Of a stretch of DNA of 34,297 nucleotides, positions 1 through 8,448 are shown piece by piece. How positions within the stretch are numbered: the stretch's first letter is position 1; every line of letters starts with the position of its first letter. The notes under the pieces were generated by a model. It searched no databases and had not been told where the DNA came from. It worked only from the letters and a program-made list of their open reading frames with translations. The translations under genes and the position numbers were made by a program. This DNA is from Methylococcus sp. UBA6136 (GTDB lineage Bacteria; Pseudomonadota; Gammaproteobacteria; Methylococcales; Methylococcaceae): assembly GCA_002423305.1 (NCBI GenBank), contig DIVI01000237.1:1-34297 (forward strand). Direction: 5' to 3'.

Positions 1-41
1 TGGCGGGCGCGCGCGGTGACGCCACGTTTTACTCTAGGCAT
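1..41 (-). CDS. rplT: 50S ribosomal protein L20, 5' fragment
   Basis: The reverse strand from an ATG at 41 reads MPRVKRGVTARAR before leaving the window, which is the highly conserved N-terminus of ribosomal protein bL20. bL20 binds 23S rRNA early in assembly of the large subunit and, in E. coli, also represses the rpmI-rplT part of this operon. A purine-rich AGAGGG precedes the ATG by a few bases. The gene follows rpmI by 30 bases in the usual infC-rpmI-rplT order. Only about 13 codons are visible, but the match and the position leave little doubt. Confidence 0.93.
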   Translation of the reverse strand, partial: MPRVKRGVTARAR

Positions 42-71
42 TGGACCCTCTTTTCTCTTAGGTCAAAAAAC

Positions 72-269
72 TCAGCTGTACGGCAACATACGGGCCGCGC
101 TCCGCACATCCGAAGCATGGATGGCGTTCGGGCTGCGCAACTGGCGCTTACGCTTGGTGCTCTTCTTGGTCAGAATGTGACGACGGAACGAGTGGTTACA
201 TTTGAAGCCGCCAGAAGCAGTCTTCTTGAAACGTTTCGCCGCGCCCCGGTTGGTCTTCAACTTTGGCAT
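72..269 (-). CDS. rpmI: 50S ribosomal protein L35
   Basis: A 65-residue, strongly basic protein beginning MPKLKTNRGAAKRFKKTASG, the standard N-terminus and length of bL35, a small structural protein of the 50S subunit. The basic segment HILTKKSTKRKRQLR is typical of the family. A GGAG Shine-Dalgarno lies about 6 bases before the ATG. It sits between infC and rplT, 44 bases after infC, and is almost certainly co-transcribed with thrS and infC. In E. coli the stretch around this start contains the L20 autoregulatory site; I did not identify an equivalent fold here. Confidence 0.97.
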   Translation of the reverse strand: MPKLKTNRGAAKRFKKTASGGFKCNHSFRRHILTKKSTKRKRQLRSPNAIHASDVRSAARMLPYS

Positions 270-313
270 CGCGCTCTCCGGTTTACTTTTAACTAATTCG
301 ATTTTTTTCGGGA

Positions 314-838
314 CTATTTCTTTTTCTTGGGGGCCAACATCATGATCATTTGTCTACCCTCCATTTTTGGAAACTGCTCTACCGTGGCATGTTCCTGCAA
401 ATCGGTTTCAATCTGCTTCAGCAATTCCATGCCGAGTTCCTTGTGGCTCAGCTCCCTGCCCCGGAAACGCACGGTGACCTTGGCCTTATCGCCTTCATCC
501 AAGAAACGGGTGAGATTACGCAACTTGATCTGATAATCCCCGACATCAGTCCCAGGACGAAATTTAACTTCCTTGACCTGAATCTGCTTTTGCTTCTTCT
601 TGGCCGCTGCCAGCTTTTTGTTGAGCTCGAATCGGTATTTGCCGTAATCCATGATTCGGCACACTGGAGGTTCCGCGCCAGGGGAAATCTCGACGAGATC
701 CAATTCAGCATCGTAGGCCATTTGCCTGGCTTCTCGACTGGATACCACACCGGCTTGATTTCCCTCGGCATCGATCAGGCGAACATTGGGATATTGAATC
801 TCGTCGTTCAGCCTCGGCTCTTTTCTATCGGCACTGAT
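314..838 (-). CDS. infC: translation initiation factor IF-3, probable ATC start
   Basis: IF-3 binds the 30S subunit, keeps it apart from 50S and checks start-codon pairing. The protein has the N-terminal domain with DLVEISPGAEPPVCRIMDYG, a lysine-rich linker, and the C-terminal domain with VKFRPGTDVGDYQIKLRNL and EGRQMIMMLAPKKKK. The longest frame opens at a TTG at 853, but the Shine-Dalgarno GGAGGA occupies 846-851 and overlaps that codon. The in-frame codon at correct spacing (7 bases) is ATC at 836-838, giving 174 residues starting (M)SADRKEPRLNDE. Rare AUU or AUC starts are the known basis of infC autoregulation, since IF-3 itself rejects such codons. The start is inferred; the family is certain. 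It follows thrS by about 21 bases. Confidence 0.93.
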   Translation of the reverse strand: MSADRKEPRLNDEIQYPNVRLIDAEGNQAGVVSSREARQMAYDAELDLVEISPGAEPPVCRIMDYGKYRFELNKKLAAAKKKQKQIQVKEVKFRPGTDVGDYQIKLRNLTRFLDEGDKAKVTVRFRGRELSHKELGMELLKQIETDLQEHATVEQFPKMEGRQMIMMLAPKKKK

Positions 839-845
839 AGCCAAT

Positions 846-851
846 TCCTCC
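846..851 (-). promoter_or_regulatory. infC ribosome binding site that decides an ATC start
   Basis: GGAGGA on the minus strand, immediately after the thrS stop codon (TAA, 860-862) and 7 bases before ATC at 836-838. No ATG or GTG in the infC frame lies at a usable distance. The in-frame TTG codons at 851-853 and 842-844 overlap this site or sit too close to it. Confidence 0.75.
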
Positions 852-859
852 AATAACGA

Positions 860-2776
860 TTAATGATTGACAGCTCGACCCGTCGACTCGGCATCAAGCT
901 TCTGGATCAGGTCCGGCAAATCAAATAGTCCCAGATCTTCCCCCTTTTGAGTTCGCAGGGAGACGGTCCGGGACTCCAATTCTTTCTCGCCGATAATGGC
1001 CAGATATGGCACACGCTGCATCGAATGCTCGCGGATTTTAAAGCCGATCTTCTCATTTCTCAAGTCAGCCTCGGCGCGCAAACCCCGGGCTTGCAACGCT
1101 GCCACCACCTCATTGGTATAGGCGGACTGGGAATCAGTGATATTCAGCACCACCAATTGAACGGGAGCGAGCCAAATCGGGAAATACCCCGCATAATGTT
1201 CGATCAGAATACCGATGAAACGCTCCAGCGATCCCAGAATGGCCCGATGCAACATCACAGGGGTATGCTTCGCGCCATCCTCTGCAACATAGACGGCACC
1301 GAGCCGTTCCGGCATCGAGAAGTCTACCTGGATCGTGCCGCACTGCCATACACGATCAAGGCAGTCAGCCAACGAAAATTCGATCTTTGGCCCGTAAAAA
1401 GCCCCTTCCCCCGACTGCAACTGCCACTCCAATCCCTTGGAATCGAGCGCCTCTTCAAGAGCTGCCTCGGCCTTGTCCCAAACTTCATCCGAGCCTACCC
1501 GATTGGCCGGTCGTGTCGACAATTTAACCAGGACCTTCTTGAATCCGAAATCCGCATACACCTGGTGCAGCAGATCAATGAACCGTGAAACCTCCGACTG
1601 AATCTGGTCCTCGGTGCAGAAAATGTGTGCATCGTCCTGAGTAAATCCGCGAACACGCATCAAACCATGCAGTACACCCGACAGCTCATTGCGATGGCAC
1701 GCGCCAAACTCGGCCAGACGCAGAGGCAAATCGCGATAGCTTTTCAGGCCCTGGTTGTACACCTGCACGTGGCAGGGGCAGTTCATCGGCTTGATGGCAT
1801 AGTCCCGCTGCTCGGATGCAGTCGTGAACATGTCGGCCTGAAACTTGTCCCAATGCCCCGACTTTTCCCAAAGCGTCCGAGATACGACCAAGGGCGTACG
1901 AATCTCTTCGTATCCGTTATCACGGAAGATCGAGCGCATGTATTGCTCGACGATCTGCCATAGCACCCAGCCCTTGGGGTGCCAGAAAACCATACCGGGG
2001 GCCTCTTCCTGCATATGGAAAAGGTCCAAGGTTTTGCCAATCTTGCGGTGATCTCGCCGCTCAGCCTCTTCCAGACGAGTCAGGTATTCCTTGAGGTCTT
2101 TCTTGTCGGCCCAGGCCGTACCATAAATGCGCTGCAGCATTTCGTTGCGCGAATCGCCTCGCCAATACGCGCCGGCAATCTTCATCAACTTGAATGCGCG
2201 GAGCCTGCCAGTGTCCGGCACATGAGGCCCACGACACAAATCGGTGAAATCGCCCTGAGCGTAAAGGGAAATATCCTGCCCCTCAGGAATGTCGCGAATG
2301 ATTTCGGCCTTGTACTTCTCTCCTTGCTTCAGAAAGAAATCGGCCGCCACGTCTCTGGGCATCACCTCGCGCCGAACCGGCATGGCCTTCGCCGCCAGCT
2401 CCTCCATCTTTTTCTCAATAGCCGTCAGATCTTCAGGCGTAAACGGACGCTCGTAGGAAAAGTCGTAGTAAAAACCGTTGTCCACCACGGGCCCTATGGT
2501 CACCTGAGCGTCAGGAAACAGCGACTTGACCGCCTGCGCCAGAAGATGCGCCGTGGAATGGCGGATGACCTCAACGCCTTCAGCATCACGCCCCGTAACG
2601 ATAGCGACCGACGCATCCGCATCAATGATGCGAGAGAGATCGACCAGCTCACCATTAACCCGACCCGCCAAGGCGGCCTTCGCCAGGCCAGCGCCAATCG
2701 ACTCCGCCACTTCCATCAGAGAAATGGGCCGATCGTATTCCCGGCGGGAACCATCTGGCAGAGTAATGACGGGCAT
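860..2776 (-). CDS. thrS: threonyl-tRNA synthetase
   Basis: Class II synthetase charging tRNA-Thr. The 638-residue length fits the family (642 in E. coli). An N-terminal TGS domain (about 1-61) is followed by the editing domain with the HSTAH motif at 73-77, which removes mischarged serine. The catalytic core has MNCPCHVQVY (first zinc ligand), the motif 2 region FGACHRNELSG, and zinc-binding histidines in DDAHIF and MLHRAILGS. A C-terminal anticodon-binding domain ends the protein. The frame is open back to 2872 through the tRNA gene, but ATG at 2776 begins the conserved MPVITLPDGS and has GAGG six bases upstream, so it is chosen. First gene of the thrS-infC-rpmI-rplT operon. Confidence 0.97.
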   Translation of the reverse strand: MPVITLPDGSRREYDRPISLMEVAESIGAGLAKAALAGRVNGELVDLSRIIDADASVAIVTGRDAEGVEVIRHSTAHLLAQAVKSLFPDAQVTIGPVVDNGFYYDFSYERPFTPEDLTAIEKKMEELAAKAMPVRREVMPRDVAADFFLKQGEKYKAEIIRDIPEGQDISLYAQGDFTDLCRGPHVPDTGRLRAFKLMKIAGAYWRGDSRNEMLQRIYGTAWADKKDLKEYLTRLEEAERRDHRKIGKTLDLFHMQEEAPGMVFWHPKGWVLWQIVEQYMRSIFRDNGYEEIRTPLVVSRTLWEKSGHWDKFQADMFTTASEQRDYAIKPMNCPCHVQVYNQGLKSYRDLPLRLAEFGACHRNELSGVLHGLMRVRGFTQDDAHIFCTEDQIQSEVSRFIDLLHQVYADFGFKKVLVKLSTRPANRVGSDEVWDKAEAALEEALDSKGLEWQLQSGEGAFYGPKIEFSLADCLDRVWQCGTIQVDFSMPERLGAVYVAEDGAKHTPVMLHRAILGSLERFIGILIEHYAGYFPIWLAPVQLVVLNITDSQSAYTNEVVAALQARGLRAEADLRNEKIGFKIREHSMQRVPYLAIIGEKELESRTVSLRTQKGEDLGLFDLPDLIQKLDAESTGRAVNH

Positions 2777-2792
2777 GGAAAACCTCACGGAC

Positions 2793-2820
2793 AAAAAAAG
2801 CATCGCACTGCGATGCTTTT
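2793..2820 (-). terminator. intrinsic terminator between tRNA-Val and thrS
   Basis: On the minus strand a perfect 7-bp stem (GCATCGC / GCGATGC, 2800-2816), extended by an A/T flank, closes a 3-base loop. It is followed by seven T (2793-2799). It begins about 8 bases after the tRNA 3' end, as expected for a tRNA terminator. The run of T ends only 16 bases before the thrS ATG, so it lies in the leader of any transcript that reads from the tRNA promoter into thrS. Confidence 0.88.
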
Positions 2821-2827
2821 CTGGATG

Positions 2828-2904
2828 TGGTAGGCGCGATTGGACTCGAACCAACGACCCCCACCATGTCAAGGTGGTGCTCTAACCAACTGAGCTACGC
2901 GCCT
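2828..2904 (-). tRNA. tRNA-Val (anticodon GAC)
   Basis: A 77-base cloverleaf on the minus strand: acceptor AGGCGCG/CGCGCCT, D-arm GCTC...GAGC, anticodon stem CCACC/GGTGG around loop TTGACAT (anticodon GAC, reading GUC and GUU valine codons), T-arm with GTTGG-TTCGAGT-CCAAT, discriminator A and an encoded CCA end. All stems pair. It has its own promoter and terminator and lies just upstream of thrS. Confidence 0.97.
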
Positions 2905-2919
2905 GCAATCAAGCTCGGC

Positions 2920-2947
2920 ATTATAGCGGTATTTCTGGCTCAGTCAA
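2920..2947 (-). promoter_or_regulatory. sigma-70 promoter of tRNA-Val
   Basis: On the minus strand TTGACT (2942-2947), a 16-base spacer and a perfect TATAAT (2920-2925), 15 bases before the tRNA 5' end. The bases after the -10 are GC-rich (GCCGAGC), the discriminator type found at stable-RNA promoters under stringent control. The growth-rate control is an inference. Confidence 0.82.
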
Positions 2948-3079
2948 AGGCAAATCGCGCTTTCCGTTTTATCCACCTGATCAATCTGACTCCAAAAACT
3001 CCTCAAGAGCGGTTTTAGACCAGTCCTCGATGGATTCTCACCGAAACAGAACACGATGGGCGGGGGTTCATTACTTAAC

Positions 3080-3112
3080 AAAAAAAGCCCCACCCAAAGG
3101 ATGAGGCTTTTT
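3080..3112 (-). terminator. intrinsic terminator of groES-groEL
   Basis: On the minus strand, about 70 bases after the groEL stop, AAAAAGCCTCATCC and GGGTGGGGCTTTTT pair over 14 positions (two as G-T wobbles) around a TTT loop, followed by a run of T. On the plus strand the wobbles become A-C mismatches, so it is oriented for groEL. Confidence 0.85.
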
Positions 3113-3182
3113 GTTGTCGAGCTCCGGCGGAAACTCAGTCTAGTGGGACCAAAACTCCCGCAAGGGAGATGGAATGGGTGAT

Positions 3183-4820
<1,638 letters not shown>

Positions 4821-4867
4821 GTTTGATTACCTTTCGATGTTCAGAATGCGAATTAAAAACGGGGGGA

Positions 4868-5158
4868 TCAACCTTCCAAAATGGCGATAATGTCATCTTC
4901 ACGCATGACAAGAATCTCCTCGCCATCCACCTTGACTTCGGTGCCGGCATACTTGCCAAAGAGAACTTTATCGCCAGCCTTAACGCTCAGAGGACGTATC
5001 TGGCCGTTGTCCTGGACCTTGCCATTTCCAACCGCCACAACTTCACCGCGAATCGGCTTCTCGGCAGCGGAATCCGGGATCACTATCCCACCCGGTGAAG
5101 TGCGCTCTTCTTCCAGACGCTTGACGATGACACGATCGTTCAATGGGCGAATTTTCAT
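4868..5158 (-). CDS. groES: 10 kDa co-chaperonin GroES
   Basis: Seven-subunit lid for GroEL. The 96 residues begin MKIRPLNDRVIVKRLEEERT, include the mobile loop with SPGGIVIPDSAAEKP (about 22-36) that contacts GroEL, and KVLFGKYAGTEVKVDGEE near the end. A strong AAGGAG Shine-Dalgarno precedes the ATG by 6 bases. The transcript from the promoter at 5285-5312 has a leader of roughly 120 bases carrying the CIRCE operator and a second palindrome. First gene of the groESL operon. Confidence 0.98.
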   Translation of the reverse strand: MKIRPLNDRVIVKRLEEERTSPGGIVIPDSAAEKPIRGEVVAVGNGKVQDNGQIRPLSVKAGDKVLFGKYAGTEVKVDGEEILVMREDDIIAILEG

Positions 5159-5245
5159 CGGTTACTCCTTAACTGTTTGGATTTTCAGGGTTTACAAATC
5201 GGGCTTAATACGAGGAACGGGAGACTGAGCCTCCATGCTCCACCT

Positions 5246-5261
5246 TAACAAACGTTTGTTA
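5246..5261. promoter_or_regulatory. 16-bp perfect palindrome overlapping the CIRCE element
   Basis: TAACAAACGTTTGTTA is a perfect 16-bp inverted repeat. Its last three bases are shared with the CIRCE operator, and it lies in the 5' untranslated region of groES. It has the form of a dimeric repressor site, but I do not recognise the protein that would bind it. Confidence 0.5.
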
Positions 5262-5285
5262 GCACTCAACTCAAGCGAGTGCTAA
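5259..5285 (-). promoter_or_regulatory. CIRCE operator (HrcA binding site)
   Basis: TTAGCACTC, nine bases, then GAGTGCTAA: an exact match to the CIRCE consensus bound by the heat-shock repressor HrcA. It starts right after the -10 box of the groES promoter, where bound HrcA would block transcription. Heat or unfolded protein, by occupying GroEL, would release it. Confidence 0.96.
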
Positions 5286-5312
5286 TCATATCGATACACT
5301 TGTACCTGTCAA
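5285..5312 (-). promoter_or_regulatory. sigma-70 promoter of groES-groEL
   Basis: On the minus strand a perfect TTGACA (5307-5312), a 16-base spacer and TATGAT (5285-5290). The predicted start site falls inside the CIRCE operator. This suggests a strong housekeeping promoter held by HrcA; a sigma-32 promoter was not evident. Confidence 0.85.
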
Positions 5313-5589
5313 GGCTCTCGGCCTATCAACCGCCCAAGCCATCTGAAAACACAACCACCCGCGAGGCAATCAAGCTCGGTGTTCGGTATGGCCATGGATC
5401 AAAATCACAAGAAAACTTACTGGACCAATGGATCAATCCAATCGATAAGGGCCAGCGCATCAGATCAAAAAGTGGGATGTGGGGCACGGTTTCTCGATTT
5501 TCAAGCAACCCGGATGGTTGCCGAGCAGAAGCCACAGGCAATCAAACGAGAAACATGAAAATCCTGCGATGCAACCTATAACGGTTCGA
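5313..5589. other. groES-regA intergenic region with nested inverted repeats
   Basis: No convincing gene in about 280 bases; the open plus-strand frame here has low-complexity, unfamiliar sequence and no ribosome binding site. Two nested inverted repeats are visible: GTTTCTCG (5489-5496) with CGAGAAAC (5547-5554), and inside it GCAACC (5505-5510) with GGTTGC (5516-5521). No T-run follows, so it is not a classical terminator for regA. Confidence 0.5.
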
Positions 5590-6150
5590 TCAATCCTTCA
5601 CCGGCCTTTTTTCAAGCTTTCGCTGAAGGGTGCGACGGTGCATTCCTAGAGCGCGGGCGGCAGCGGAAATATTGCCTCCGTGCTCCACGATGATTTTTTG
5701 CAGATGCTCCCATTCAAGTCGGCGCACGGAAAGTGGCTTTTCCTTGATTTCCACCAGCTCATCGCCCTGATCCTTGTGAAGCGCCGCTACGATCTCGTCT
5801 GTGTCAGCGGGCTTTGCCAAATAGTGAACAGCTCCCAGCTTGATCGCCTCGACTGCTGTGGCAATGCTTGCGAAGCCTGTCAGCATGACAATACGGGTAT
5901 TGGCATCCAGCTCATGTAGGCGTTTGACCAGAACCAGACCGGATTCCTGGCCTATTCTCAAGTCGATTACGGCATACTCAGGCTCTACTGTCTCTGCGAC
6001 CTTGATACCAGACATCACGTCCGTAGCAGCGTGCACTTCGAACCCCCGCTTGCTGAGCGCCTGCTCCAAGACACCGCAAAAGGTAGGGTCATCGTCCACT
6101 AGCAACAATGTTGGCTTTTGCGTTGTTTCCGGCTCGAGATCCTGGCTCAT
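5590..6150 (-). CDS. regA: RegA/PrrA-family redox response regulator
   Basis: DNA-binding response regulator partner of RegB. Receiver domain: acidic pocket LLVDDDP (about residues 16-22), phospho-acceptor Asp63 in YAVIDLRIG, MLTGFAS and the conserved Lys in YLAKPAD. The C-terminal Fis-like helix-turn-helix AAARALGMHRRTLQRKL is the RegA signature. The frame opens at a TTG (6162), but GGAG lies just inside it, six bases before ATG at 6150, which is chosen (186 residues). It begins 2 bases after the regB stop, implying translational coupling. In other proteobacteria RegA controls oxidases, CO2 fixation and respiration according to redox state; the targets here are unknown. Confidence 0.93.
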   Translation of the reverse strand: MSQDLEPETTQKPTLLLVDDDPTFCGVLEQALSKRGFEVHAATDVMSGIKVAETVEPEYAVIDLRIGQESGLVLVKRLHELDANTRIVMLTGFASIATAVEAIKLGAVHYLAKPADTDEIVAALHKDQGDELVEIKEKPLSVRRLEWEHLQKIIVEHGGNISAAARALGMHRRTLQRKLEKRPVKD

Positions 6151-6152
6151 GC

Positions 6153-7496
6153 CTAACTCCAATGACTAATGACAGGTAGGGTGATTTGGGTACGCGTACC
6201 CACCCCCCCCTGCCGTGGCGTCATATCGATGCTGCCATCCAGTCGATTGATTGTCGCAAAGGCCAGAAATAGACCGACACCCAGTCCTTGATCCTTGGTT
6301 GAAACAACCGGCGACTTACCGATCTGCTCTGATAGGCTCGGCGTAATACCAGGCCCGCTGTCCAGAATCCGAAGGGTCACCGATTGTTGGTCCCAGCGCG
6401 CATGTAATTCAATACTCTTGAGTGACACTTCAGCCGCATTGTTAAGGATATTGATCAGTGCATGCGTAAGAGTCAGTTCAGCAAGTATGCCGGGCGGCGG
6501 CATCGGCCCGGCCTTGCGATAGTGCAACTTTTTGCCTGGCAGCTGCTGTCGCCAGCTTTCAACCACCGAATCAAGATAAGCTGTTAATGGCATCAGGTGA
6601 CCACTCTCAGCTCGAATTTCACCTGCTGAAACGGACATCACCGAAAGCGCCTGTTTGCAACGCGCGACCTGCTCACGAAGGATCTTCATTTTATGACCCA
6701 GCTCGATATCTTCCCCGGCCTCGCAATCATTCTCAATTTCCCTGATCAATATCGCCATCGTTCCTAAGGGCGTGCCCATTTCGTGGGCGGCCCCAGCCGC
6801 AAGCGTTCCCAAAGCCACTACCCGCTCATTACGCAGACTGAGTTCGCGGGCCTCTGCCAGACTGCGATCCCTGGCCCTCAGGGTTTTGGCCATCTCCACC
6901 ACGAAGTAGGCCACCAGCACGGCACTGAAAACAAAACCAAACCACATACCGAATACGTGAAGATCAAGATCATGCTTGGGCAACATAGCGTGCATGGCGT
7001 GGGCGTTCTCACCCTGAACCGGTATCGGCTGTATGTCCGGAAGCGGATGGTAATAGGACATCAACATCGTGTAACAACCGGAAGTGAAAATCACCATGTA
7101 CCAGGTATATTCCTGCGGTAAGACCGTGGCAGCGATGATGAGTGGCAACAGGAAGAACCACGCAATGGGATTGGTCGCCCCTCCGGTGAAGTAAAGGATT
7201 GCAGTAATCGCAAGAACGTCACAGGACAACTGAATGAACAACTCGTTCTCTGATATGGGCTCCTGCGAGCCCAACCGCAACCAGGTCCACCAATTGAACA
7301 CGCCCAGCAGTGTCAGAATCCCCCATAAGGGCACTTCACGCAGAGGAATTTCCAAACCATAGAGGCTGATGAAAATGATCAGCCCCTCGCCGACAATCAT
7401 CAAATTCCGCAGCACAAAAAGCCAGCGAAGATTCTGGCGTGCATCCCTGGCGGGATGAATGGGTGTTGGGATACTGGAGAGTGGTTCTTGATTCAT
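6153..7496 (-). CDS. regB: RegB/PrrB-family redox sensor histidine kinase
   Basis: Membrane sensor kinase of 447 residues with about six N-terminal helices (residues 25-205), then dimerisation and ATPase domains. Features of RegB are all visible: GGATNPI (105-111), matching the family's conserved GGxxNPF quinone-sensing motif; phospho-acceptor His238 in LAAGAAHEMGTPLG; and Cys280 in REQVARCKQ, about where the redox-active cysteine of RegB lies. The N box is INILNNAAE, followed by DSGPGI and GLGVGLFLA. The frame is open to 7553; ATG at 7496 (MNQEPLSS) fits the family better, but neither start has a clear Shine-Dalgarno. A run of eight C near 6204 stays in frame. Upstream of regA in one operon. 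Confidence 0.91.
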   Translation of the reverse strand: MNQEPLSSIPTPIHPARDARQNLRWLFVLRNLMIVGEGLIIFISLYGLEIPLREVPLWGILTLLGVFNWWTWLRLGSQEPISENELFIQLSCDVLAITAILYFTGGATNPIAWFFLLPLIIAATVLPQEYTWYMVIFTSGCYTMLMSYYHPLPDIQPIPVQGENAHAMHAMLPKHDLDLHVFGMWFGFVFSAVLVAYFVVEMAKTLRARDRSLAEARELSLRNERVVALGTLAAGAAHEMGTPLGTMAILIREIENDCEAGEDIELGHKMKILREQVARCKQALSVMSVSAGEIRAESGHLMPLTAYLDSVVESWRQQLPGKKLHYRKAGPMPPPGILAELTLTHALINILNNAAEVSLKSIELHARWDQQSVTLRILDSGPGITPSLSEQIGKSPVVSTKDQGLGVGLFLAFATINRLDGSIDMTPRQGGVGTRTQITLPVISHWS

Positions 7497-7653
7497 CTTG
7501 ACAGCATAACCGTGCCACGTTGGAGAAGCACGCGATGCGGCAATTTGCCACATACCATCTGATCAAACCTCCCGATAGAATTTGACCAGCTGTTTAGAGC
7601 AACACTTGACAGTTGCCGACCGCGAATAGCGTGGGCGGCTCTCCTCCTTTGAA

Positions 7654-7684
7654 GCAGGCGGCTTGAGTTCCCCCTGCTTTTTTT
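7654..7684 (+). terminator. orphan plus-strand terminator between regB and msrA
   Basis: On the plus strand GCAGGCGG (7654-7661) pairs with CCCCCTGC (7670-7677), 7 of 8 positions, around an 8-base loop, followed at once by seven T (7678-7684). All genes nearby are on the minus strand, and on that strand no T-run follows the hairpin. It therefore appears to end an unannotated plus-strand transcript. Confidence 0.6.
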
Positions 7685-7719
7685 ACGAAAGTCGCTTTTC
7701 TTTCTAAGCATCTTCGCGA

Positions 7720-8376
7720 TCAGGCTACATCGCCAGCCAACGCTCGAGGATACCGCAAATTCAGACCGCCCAAGCCACAATAGCCACTGGGATTCTTGGC
7801 CAGATATTGCTGGTGGTAGGGTTCCGCAAAGTAAAATATTGGGGCCTCGGCAATTTCAGTAGTGATGTCAGCCGAATGACCCGCATTGCGCAGGGCATCC
7901 CGGTAGATCTTCAGACTGTCGATCGCAGTGAGATACTGTTCCGGTTGGCTGGTATAGATCACCGAACGATACTGAGTGCCTAGATCATTGCCTTGTCGCA
8001 TCCCCTGGGTCGGATCGTGGGACTCCCAGAATACTGCAAGCAAGTCCTCAAGCTCACATTTATCGGGATCGTAGACCAACCGCACCACTTCGGCATGCCC
8101 AGTATCACCTGAGCAGACCTCTTCATAAGTTGGGTTTGGTGTGTACCCCCCCGCATAACCCACGGCCGTAATGTATACCCCCGGCATCTGCCAGAACTTT
8201 CTCTCCGCACCCCAGAAGCACCCCATCCCCAGCAGTAGCAGCAAATAGCCGTCGGGGTAAGGGGGTCGCATTGCATGACCACTCACAAAATGATGCGGAG
8301 GGACCTTAATCGACTCCTGCCTGCCAGGAAGAGCCTCGTCCGGCTGTAGCGTCCCCGTTTTCCGTTTTCCAAACAT
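7720..8376 (-). CDS. msrA: peptide methionine-S-sulfoxide reductase MsrA
   Basis: Repairs oxidised proteins by reducing the S form of methionine sulfoxide. The active-site motif GCFWGAE has catalytic Cys53. SGDTGHAEVV and YHQQYL are typical of the family, and the C-terminal YCGLGG (Cys200) supplies a resolving cysteine. Size is 218 residues against 212 in E. coli. The frame is open to 8430, but GGAGGTG lies six bases before ATG at 8376 (MFGKRKTG), so that start is used. Divergent from hslO. Its place between a redox sensor and Hsp33 fits an oxidative-stress cluster. Confidence 0.95.
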   Translation of the reverse strand: MFGKRKTGTLQPDEALPGRQESIKVPPHHFVSGHAMRPPYPDGYLLLLLGMGCFWGAERKFWQMPGVYITAVGYAGGYTPNPTYEEVCSGDTGHAEVVRLVYDPDKCELEDLLAVFWESHDPTQGMRQGNDLGTQYRSVIYTSQPEQYLTAIDSLKIYRDALRNAGHSADITTEIAEAPIFYFAEPYHQQYLAKNPSGYCGLGGLNLRYPRALAGDVA

Positions 8377-8415
8377 TGCATCCACCTCCCAGAGCCCATG
8401 CATTTCGGGATTCAC

Positions 8416-8421
8416 TATAAT
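8416..8421 (+). promoter_or_regulatory. -10 box of hslO promoter
   Basis: A consensus TATAAT 27 bases before the hslO ATG, in the 72-base gap between the divergent msrA and hslO. No good -35 hexamer lies 16-18 bases upstream, so the promoter may need an activator or an alternative sigma factor. Confidence 0.5.
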
Positions 8422-8448
8422 CCAGCCCATAACAAGGAGTCATTAACT

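Noticed and set aside
1979..2833. A 284-codon plus-strand frame across thrS
   Set aside because: It lies antisense to the conserved thrS editing and catalytic domains, and ends in the tRNA region.
5279..5581. A 100-codon plus-strand frame between groES and regA
   Set aside because: It starts inside the CIRCE and promoter region, has no ribosome binding site and resembles no protein I know.
6200..6215. Run of C near the regB 3' end as a possible frameshift
   Set aside because: The RegB frame is continuous through it and reaches the expected C-terminus beside regA.
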